Assembly (NCBI RefSeq): GCF_002099425.1
Contig: NW_018344252.1
Location: 1,550,001 to 1,614,000, forward strand
Reading direction: 5' to 3'
Source of the DNA: Phascolarctos cinereus
Lineage: Eukaryota; Chordata; Mammalia; Diprotodontia; Phascolarctidae
Length of the DNA stretch: 64,000 bases
A program made the position numbers and the translations under genes. The notes beneath the pieces were generated by a model. The model had not been told where the DNA came from. It did no database searches and saw nothing but the letters and a program-made list of their open reading frames with translations. This document shows positions 56,080 through 64,000 of this stretch, piece after piece. The first letter of the stretch is position 1. Every line of letters begins with the position of its first letter.

Positions 56080-56490
56080 TGGGGGTCAGAAGCCTGCTCA
56101 AGGTGGGTGGGACCACAGCCTGGACATGCCTAACCCTGGAGAAGAGCCCAAACCAGGCCCTCCTGGAGGTGCATAGCCTAACCTCCAGCCAAGGGGACAC
56201 ACATCTCCGCAATGTCCTGGAAAGTCATTACCTGAGGGCAGGGTGATGTTGGTGAAGCTGTTGAAATATCTGAATGACCACCTGGCCACCTACTTGTAGG
56301 TGTGACACCTACAAGTGGGCTCCCCAGCTGGACGTGGCAAGTACCTGTTTGAGGGGCTCAACCTGAAATATGACTAGCACCTGGACCTTCCTGCCAGCCT
56401 GGCTTGGGGTCCTCCTGAGTCTCTGGCCCCAGCCCCAACCGTGAATCAAAGTGCTAACAACAAAGCTTTCTTGCCATGAACAAACACACA
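56080..56490 (+). pseudogene. FTL: Ferritin light chain (FTL) retropseudogene
   Basis: Ferritin light chain forms the iron-storage shell with the heavy chain. This intronless copy retains the C-terminal half. QKPAQGGWDHSLDM (about 56,090) is followed, after a frameshift, by LEKSPNQALLEVHSLTSSQ (about 56,140-56,196), then HYLRAG, and after further damage YLFEGLNLKYD with TAG at 56,375-56,377. Human FTL ends YLFERLTLKHD. Several stops and frameshifts disrupt it, so it is a pseudogene. A short A-rich stretch (AACAAACACACAAAAAACC) follows the 3' UTR-like part and fits a decayed poly(A) tail. The 5' half is missing. It appears to sit inside an L2. Confidence 0.88.
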
Positions 56491-56639
56491 AAAAACCAGG
56501 TTCTAATGCAGAGGGAAAGATGGAATGCTGAAAGATTCTAATTGAATAAAGGAACTATTTCAGAGTTTGTGAAACTCATGGGTGATGGCAAGAGAAGGGC
56601 TATGACTGTTAGTCACACTGACACCACCAGTCGACAAGC

Positions 56640-57055
56640 ATTAGCTGAGGGCTTACTATATGCCAAGCACTGTGTTAAGCACCGGGGATACCATGGAAGT
56701 CAAATATGCGGTAAATCGTGAAGTACTTATGAGATGGATATGGAGCAGATGGAAAGTCCCTTCAGAGAGAAAGCCCGAGCAGTGGGGATGACAAGGACCA
56801 GTGAAGTCTCCTTGCCGAGGGTGGGATTTGATCTAAGTCTTGAAACAACCAGGAAGCCAGCAGGTGGGAGGGAGAACATTGCAGGGATGGGGGACAGCTA
56901 GGGACAACTCTCAGAGTCAGGGAGACGGCAGGCACTATGAAAGGACCAGCACCAAGGCCAGTGCTGCTGGGCTGTGGCAAAGTGGAAGAAGGCTAGAAAG
57001 GCAGGAAGGGGCAAGTGGCTTTAGATACCAAACCAAAGATTTTATATGGAAGGGG
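56640..57055 (-). repeat. L2 3' part, inverted
   Basis: GAGGGCTTACTATATGCCAA, GTGTTAAGCACCGGGGATAC, ATTGCAGGGATGGGGGACAG and ACCAAAGATTTTATATGG. Confidence 0.85.
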
Positions 57056-57283
57056 GGTCATTCCCACCCTCCTCCCAGGTTTAACTTTGATACCTTACTA
57101 GTTGAGAATATGTCTCACTAACAGCCCTCAGACAACTGTTAGAAAGACTTCAAACCGGAATGATTCATGCATTAGGGATAATCTAAGCTGTCTGCTTAGG
57201 GAGGAAAGGAGAGACCTCAGCCTTTCCCACCTCCCTTTGGCTCAAGGAGGACTTTTCAAGCCTAAAGGGATGCCTTTCCTTCT

Positions 57284-57534
57284 ATTTCTCCCTTTCTCCT
57301 TCTTCCCTCTCTTTCCCTCCTTTCTTCCTTCCTTCCCTCCCTTCCTCTTCCTCCTTCCTCCTTTTTGCTCTCCTCTCCCTCCCTTCTTTTCGCTCTCCTT
57401 CCCTCTCTCCCTTCTTTTCCTTTTCTTCCCTTCCTTCCTTGCCTCCTTCCTTCCTTCCTTCCTTCCTTCCTTCCTTCCTTCCTTCCTTCCTTCCTTCCTT
57501 CCTTCCTTCCTTCCTTCCTTCCTTCCTCCACTTC
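57284..57534. repeat. Polypyrimidine tract with (TTCC)n microsatellite
   Basis: CT-rich DNA leading to about 20 TTCC units (about 57,440-57,527). The frames rich in Lys/Glu/Gly or Pro/Ser/Phe read from it are artefacts. Confidence 0.95.
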
Positions 57535-58454
57535 TCCCTTTTTTAAAAATTCTGCACAAAATCAAAATGAGTCATTCATGGGTCACACTTCTATTCCCAA
57601 AATAAACCTTTCATTTGACCTGGCACTGACCAGAGACATAGGAAGTTCCATCTCCAGATAACTAAGGCCTGGAGTGAAAATCTGCAATGGGCCTGGGCAT
57701 GCAGAGGCCCTGTTTTGTCTTAGTCATCAGCAGATCCACACCTGGCACTCCAAAGTGATTTACCTGGAGCTCTGAGCTGTTTACAAAAGGCTTTCCCACC
57801 AATGTTCTCTTTTTGTCCTTACAACCAGAAGGAGAGAGAGGTTGGGGTGTTCTGCCTATTTCATAGCAGAGGAAACTGAGGTTGCCATTCAAGGCTCCTT
57901 TCCTCCCCCACTCCAGTCCTGCCCCCTTCAGTGCAGACATATTTTCTACACAAATATTCTTCTGGTAATACTGAACGGTGGCAAAAAAGAACACCACAAT
58001 CTCTGAGGAATATGACTTGTAGCTGCTCCAAAGTACAGCAGAGACACCTGGGTCAGAGACTTGTCCTATGTCTCTCCTCACTTTCACTGCTGAGCTCCTA
58101 GGGGAAACCCCAGCACTGTCTAGGCTCTCTGCCTGAACTTTGCCTTTCAGTAACTTCTCAGGCCCTTGTAACTCAGCTGCTGACCTCGGCACTTACCTGA
58201 ATGGCCTTTCTCTGCATTTACTGGTGATCTCTTGTTTGCTCAATGGGATGGTTTCTCCTCAGACCCCAGGAATCCTGTCTTCTCTGTAGCTTTGGACACT
58301 CTTGGCTACCTCTTCTCCCAGAGACTCTCTCCTTGGGCTGTTCTCAGCACTGCTCTCTCTGGGGTCATCTTCTACTTCTCTGACCTCTCCTTTTGATTTG
58401 TTATCCTCCATCTTCTACCTTCTAGTATAAGTATAGTACATGCATATGTTCTTG
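57535..58454. other. Intergenic, mostly unassigned
   Basis: A MIR-like core lies at about 57,785-57,890 (CAGAGGAAACTGAGGTTGCC). A 176-codon frame on the minus strand (57,662-58,192) lacks an ATG start at its 5' end and crosses this MIR. Confidence 0.4.
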
Positions 58455-58600
58455 GCTCTCCCCTCCCTTCCCCTCTCCCCTCCCATCCTCTCCCCTCCTC
58501 TCCCTCTCACCCTTCCCTCCCCTCTCTTCTCCTCCCCTCCCCTCTACTCCCCTCTCATCTTTCTCTCTCTTTTCTCCTTCCTTCCATTTTTTGCATATGA
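58455..58600. repeat. Polypyrimidine (CCTCTCCC-like) tract
   Basis: About 145 bases of C and T with few purines. Confidence 0.93.
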
Positions 58601-58614
58601 CCCTACTCTCCACT

Positions 58615-59250
58615 CACATGACCACCATCCTAGCTCAAGCTCTCATCACCTCTTGCCTAGACTATTGCAATAGCCTCTAGTTGGTCCCCATGACTCAAGC
58701 TACTTCCCCCATTTCATCTTCATACAGCTGCCAAAGAGCCATAATTAAAACACAAAACTGACCATGTTACTCCCTTTCTTAATAAACCTCAGTGTCTCTC
58801 TGACACCTCTAGGATAAAATACAAATTGTCCTCATATTTAAAGCACTTCCCAATCTGGTCACAGCTTTCATTTCCAGGCTTGCACATTCCTCTCCCTTCA
58901 CACACTCTAGCTAGCCTTCTTGCAGTTCCTAACACACATCTCTATGCTTTGCACAGGCTGTCCCCTTTGCCTGGAATGAGCCCTTTGCTCATTGTTATCT
59001 CATAGGATATCCCTTGGAACTCAGCTTAAGGGTCACCCTCCACTTGTGTCTTTCCGGATCTCTTTATTTGCTTGTGTTTCTCTCCAAAAATTTTCTTGAA
59101 TTTTATTTAGTATATATGTATTTGTGAGTATCTTGTCTCCCCCCCCCAATAGAATATAAGCACCTTGAGGACAGGGACTTTCATTTTTGTCTCTGTAGCC
59201 TTAGTATAAAGCACTTGGTAAGTGCTTCATAAATGTTGGTGGATTGATTG
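58615..59250 (+). repeat. CR1/L3-like LINE 3' part, sense
   Basis: It runs from TCATCACCTCTTGCCTAGAC, via CATACAGCTGCCAAAGAGCC and TTTGCCTGGAATGAGCCC, to an end with AAGCACCTTGAGGACAGGGA and GTGCTTCATAAATG. This is the most complete piece of its type here. Confidence 0.85.
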
Positions 59251-59284
59251 ATATCTGCTACACGTTAAAAAAAAAAGAAAAAAA

Positions 59285-60270
59285 GAAAAAGTACATCAGT
59301 AGAATCAATCAGTTGACAAAAGCCTAGCAAGTGACCCCAGTAGTCTAGTGCTGGATGAACCCAAGAGCACAGACTATTGAGGAAGGAACTCTCAATTTGA
59401 CAACTTCCTGGAAAACTGGCAAACAATTGCAAGATAATAGATCTAGGCTAACATCTTACACTATAAACCACAATAAATTTCAAAGGAATAGGTAATCAAA
59501 ATGTAAAAAAATCACACTATAAGAAAAGTGGAAGAAACTTCTATTTTTTACAACTATGGATGTGGGAAGAATTCGTAACTAGACAGGGGATAGGGATAGA
59601 GGAGATTACAAAAGAAATTGAGTCAGTGAAATTCCAAGCTTTGCACAAAAAATTGGTGCAGCTACAATTAGGAAAAAAAGATATATGTTGACAAAACAGC
59701 CTTTTAAAGTATATCTAATTAAAAGTCCCATATGTAATATGTATAGGCAATTGATACAGAACTCTAAGATTGAAAGCCATTGCCCCAAAATCATGTGGTC
59801 AAAGGATAAGAGCACAGTTTTCAAAAGAAGTGGTGTAAATTACCAACAACCATATAACACCATGTTAAAATCACTTATAATCAATAAAATTTAAGTTAAA
59901 GCAACTGTAAAGTATCCTCATAGTCATGAAATTGACAAAGATGGTGGGAATTCAATGTTGGAAGGGTTAAGGAAGACTGGTTCACTATTTAGCAAGATGT
60001 GAAATGGGCTGATCATTCTGGAAAACAATTTGGAATGATGCAAGAGAAGTTACTAAAATATTTATACTCTTTCACTTGGTTACTGGGATTATTCCTTAGG
60101 AAGGTCAAGAGAGCAGCAAAGGACCCAACACAATGAAAACAGTCATCACAGCAGTAATTGTGATAACAATCTTAAAACAAAGTATGTACTCAACAATGGA
60201 GAAATAGTGGTACAAATTGGTATATGGCAACTACATACATAAAGAATTTATGGAAACTTGAGCAGATTAG
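59285..60270 (+). repeat. L1 ORF2 distal part, sense
   Basis: GCCCCAAAATCATGTGGTCA, CATTCTGGAAAACAATTTGG, ATACTCTTTCACTTGGTTAC and TACTCAACAATGGAGAAATA follow marsupial L1 ORF2 order. It is degraded, with no long frame. Confidence 0.75.
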
Positions 60271-60284
60271 CATAACTGATGATT

Positions 60285-62815
60285 TTTTTTGGGGGGGACT
60301 TGGAGAGTTTCATTAAAAAATTTTTTTTTTTACAAAATACTTTATTTTTTCCCAATTGCATGTAAAAACAAATTTTTACATTCCTCTTTAAAACATTTTG
60401 AGTTCCAAACTCCCTCTCTCCCCTCCCCCCTCATTGAGGGGGCAAGCAATTTGATACGGGTTTTACGTGCTCAGTCATGTAAAACATAGTTCCATATTAG
60501 TCATGTTGTGAAAGAAAATACAGACTAAAAAAACCCAGGAAAAATAAAGACAGTAAAAAATGTATGCTATGATCTGCATTCAGACTCCATCAGTTCTTTC
60601 TCTGGAGGTAGATAGCATTTTTTATCATAAGTCCTCCAGAATTGCCTTAAATCATTGTGTTGCAGAGAACAGCTAAGTCGTTTGCAGTTGACCATCATCC
60701 AATATTGCTGTTACTGTGCATCTTGTTCTCTTGGCTCTGCTCACTTCATTTTGGATCAGTTTATGTAAGTCTTTCCAAGATTTTCTGAAAGCAGTCTGCT
60801 CATCGTTTACAGCATAACAGTATTCCACCACAATCAAACACCACAACTTCTTCAGTCATTCTCCCATCAATGTGTATCCTCTCAATTTCTTCTTTTCCAC
60901 TGTAAAAAGCTGCTATCAATATTTTTGTACACATAGGTCCTTTTCCTTTTCCTTTAATCTCATTGGTAGTATTGCTGGGTCAAAGGGTATGCACAGCTTT
61001 ATACCCTTTTGGCCAAAGTTCCAAATTGTTCTACAGAATGTTGGATCAGTTCACAATTTCACCAACAATGCATTAATGTCCCCATTTTTCCACATCCATT
61101 CCAACATTTGCCATTTTATTTTTTGGTCATGTTAGCCAATCTGATAGGTGTGAGGCGATACCTTAGAGTTTTTAATATGCATTTCTTTAATCGATAGTAA
61201 TTTAGAGCATTTTTATATGACTAGAGATAGCTTTCATTTCTTCATCTGAAAGCTACCTTTTTATATCCTTTGACCAGTTGTCAATTGGGGAATGACTTGT
61301 GTTCTTATAAATTTGACTCAGTTCTCCATATATTTGAGAAACGAGGCCTTTATCAGAGAAGTTGCTCTAAATTTCACCCCCATCCCACTCAGTTTTCTGC
61401 TTTCCTTCTAATCTTGGTTGGATTGTTTTTGTTTGTGCAAAATCTTTTTAATATGACCTAGTCAAAATTATCTGTTTTGCATGCTGTAATGCTCTCTATC
61501 TCTGGTCTGGTCATAGATTTTTCCCTTCTCCGTAAATCTGACAGGTAAACTATTTTATGCTCCCCTAATTCGTTTAAGGTATCAGCCTTTCTGTCTAAAT
61601 CATGCAATCCACTCTGCTGTCTGTGTCTGCTTCATGGATGAGTTTGTCCCATTCCCATTCACAGTAATGATTACTAACTGTGTATTTCCCTCCATCCTAA
61701 TCTTTTCCTTTCTTTCTCTTTCTCTCTCTCTCCTTTTACCCTGGCACCCCTCCTTAAAAGTGTTTTACTTGTGATCCTCACTTCACCCAATCTACCCTCC
61801 CTTCTATCAGCTCCCTTCTTCTCTTTCTTTCATCCCCTCCCACTTCCCTGTAGGGAAATATAGATTCCTATATCTGTATTCTATAAGTATGTATGTTATT
61901 TCTCTTTGAGCCAATTCTGATGAAAGTAAAGTTCAAGCATTGCGCTCCCCCATATTCCCTTTACTCTTTCCACTCTTTTGTGCCTCTTTTATGTGAAACT
62001 TGCCACATTCTACCTCTCCCTTCTCCCCTCTCCCAGTGCACCTTTCTCACTCCTTACTTTTATTTTCTTATATATCATCCCATCATAGTCAACTCACAGC
62101 CATGCCCTCTGTCTATGTACTGCTTCTAACTACCCTAATAATGATAAGATTTTTAGGAGTTAAAATTGTCATCTTACCATGTAGGAATGTAAACAGTTTA
62201 ATCTGATTGAATCCCTTATGATTTCTCTTCCATTTTTACTTTTTATGCTCCTCTTGAGTCTTGTATTTGAAAGGCAAATTTTCTATTCAGCTCTGGTCTT
62301 TCCATCAGGAATGCTTGAAAGTCCACTATTTCATTAAATACCCATTTCCCACCCCCAAAGGATCATATTCAGTTTTGCTAGGTAGTTGATTCATGGTTGT
62401 AATTCTAGTTCCTTTGCCCTCCCAAATATAATATTCCAAGCCCCTGATCCTTTCACATAGAAGCTGCTAAATCTTGTGTGATTCTGACTGTGGCTCTATG
62501 ATATTGGAATTGTTTCTTTCTGGCTGCTTACAATAGTTCATCTCTTACTGATCAGTTGTCTGGCCCCCTTACCATCTGCGGGCTAAGAACCCTGGAATCC
62601 ACCCCCAATCTGCTGCTAGCTTGCCAGGTGCTGACTCAGCCTGCCTTGGACTGTATTGCACTTTCACCCCAGTGAGACAGATCTTTCCTGCTAACCTTCT
62701 AAGTTGAATTGGTCTGGAAAATCATTTCACTCCATCCTTTTTTGGTCCTACCACTTAAGAATTCCTTTTGAGGAATTATTTTAACGTTGTTTGGAGAATT
62801 TTGTAGGGCTCAAAC
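60285..62815 (-). repeat. L1 with both ends but a large internal deletion, inverted
   Basis: The minus strand reads from a 5' UTR-like part (about 62,580-62,815) through an upstream segment (61,625-62,560) to what looks like the start of ORF2 near 61,640-61,680. It then jumps to the C-terminal ORF2 region (about 60,900-61,620) and the 3' UTR ending at a T-run (60,285-60,330). The 3' part (60,285-61,620) is certain L1. Joining the part beyond 61,620 to the same element rests on my memory of marsupial L1 sequence and is less sure. Confidence 0.7.
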
Positions 62816-63135
62816 TGATGCATTTTAAAGAAGGCAGAGACAAAAAGGAGAGTGTTTGTAATGTTGACAAGATGGCCCTTGACTTAGCCTATCCCTCCTT
62901 TTAGATGGTTCTCATGGTTAGGAAGTTGTTACCCCCACCAAGCCCAAAATGGTCTTTTGCAACTTGTGGCCCAGGCCAAGTCTAGTTGCTCCTTCCCCTG
63001 GGACCACTGCAGATATGTGATGACAGATATTATATACCCCTAGAGCCTTCTCTTCCATTTCTTCAGTTGACCCTCATGGGCAGGGATTCGATGCCCTTCA
63101 CTATCGTGGATGCTTTCGTCTGTAGGGCCTCTAGG
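62816..63135 (-). repeat. CR1/L3 fragment, inverted
   Basis: From about 62,930 the antisense CR1 phrases appear: AGAGCCTTCTCTTCCATTTC and ATGCCCTTCACTATCGTGGA, then TGGATGCTTTCGTCTGTAGG. Confidence 0.65.
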
Positions 63136-64000
63136 ATACAATGATCATAAACAGTGGCTCCCAGAATGGAACACGGTGCCCAAGGAATCTCTCTCACTGC
63201 TTTTTGACTTCTGAGCACCTTGGTCTGGCCCTACTTCTAGCACCAGTATCTCTTCATTTGAATTTCTTCAGAATCTAGTCCTTTCTTTCCCTGCCTGACC
63301 AATCATAGCATCCTAGATTTCTGGCATAGAGGGGATCTCTGAGTACAAAGAAAGTGTCCCATGCTCTCTTTTTAAAGGCAAGGAAACTGATACTTAGAGA
63401 GATAGTGAAGCCAATGCTGAGCACTGTGTTAGATGTGGGGGATGCAGAGACAAGACTGAGATATGTCATCCTCATCCTTGGTTTCCCACAGCTAGTAAGT
63501 ATCTAAGGCAGGATTTGAACCAAGGTCTTCCTGCCTCCAATGCAGCATCTTACTCATTAGGCCACCTTGCCTTTCATGCTACTTTAGAGGAATGTTTTGC
63601 CCACCATGACCAAAGATGCCTCCCACCTCCTCCCAATGTGGCTCTGGAGGCCCCCCTCAGCATCTCTGGGGCCTACTCTGGGGGCCCAGGGCTGCTTGGA
63701 GATAGTACTTCTGCTTTGCTTCGGTCATAAATCTTGAGAGTGTGGCCAGGGCTCACTCTGGGGCTGGGTGGAGGGGGCAGGGCCTTTCAGCACAGAGAGC
63801 CTCCACTCTTAACTAACACTCCCAAGTGTTAAAACCTTTCTTGTCAACAACTTGGGGATCTGGCCACAGAGTCACTGGGCCATTTTGTAACCTTCGCCCA
63901 GGAGATCAAAGGGAAGCATTATGTTTCAAAACATAACTTTACAGGACAGATGGAATCCACCCTCAAAGACCCATGACACTTAAAGCCAGATTATCAGAAG
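63136..64000. other. Intergenic with an interrupted inverted MIR
   Basis: An inverted MIR at about 63,370-63,575 (AAGGCAAGGAAACTGATACT, later GGATTTGAACCAAGGTCTTC) is split by a short L2 3'-like piece. The remaining DNA to the right edge shows no gene. Confidence 0.5.

Noticed and set aside
57102-57605. 167-codon Ser/Pro/Phe/Leu-rich frame with repeated LPSFLPSF units
   Set aside because: Translation of the TTCC microsatellite; no gene signals.
57662-58192. 176-codon open frame on the minus strand
   Set aside because: Its 5' end has no ATG, it crosses a MIR core, and its residues resemble no family.

Overview
The window is vertebrate nuclear DNA, almost certainly from a marsupial. It holds split genes with GT/AG introns and CpG islands. 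The interspersed repeats are MIR, L2 and CR1/L3, an L1 type whose 3' ends I associate with marsupials, and two SINE types I know from opossum, wallaby and Tasmanian devil DNA: one with a GCTAGGTGGCGCAGTGG head, one with GAAGAGGACCAATGACATCA. I cannot name the species. The locus matches human 8p22, where FGF20 and MICU3 are divergent neighbours.

Layout. 1-3,080: start of MICU3 intron 1 (gene on the minus strand, continuing off the left edge) with an L2. 3,080-3,930: MICU3 exon 1 and its CpG-island promoter. 3,930-19,790: intergenic DNA with SINEs, LINE pieces, a strong CTCF-like motif at 5,667 and a cluster of TCF/LEF-like motifs at 17,406-17,528. 19,790-29,940: the complete FGF20 gene on the plus strand. 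It has a TATA-like promoter, a 5' leader with one short upstream ORF, three coding exons (307, 104 and 246 bases) giving a 218-residue protein, and a 3' UTR with AU-rich elements and a poly(A) signal. 29,940-64,000: a gene-poor, repeat-rich flank, as expected downstream of FGF20.

In that flank are several L1 pieces, two long L2 copies, CR1/L3 pieces, a degraded Ty3/gypsy-like pol fossil (about 41,960-43,340), a UQCR10 retrocopy with a 14-base target-site duplication and an intact 58-codon frame (52,196-52,592), and a ferritin light chain retropseudogene (about 56,080-56,490).

MICU3 (mitochondrial calcium uptake regulator) and FGF20 (secreted growth factor) do not share a pathway. They are neighbours by conserved synteny, with start codons about 16.8 kb apart. 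I found no complete new system of genes. The most notable items are the Ty3/gypsy fossil, the UQCR10 retrocopy and the motif cluster upstream of FGF20.
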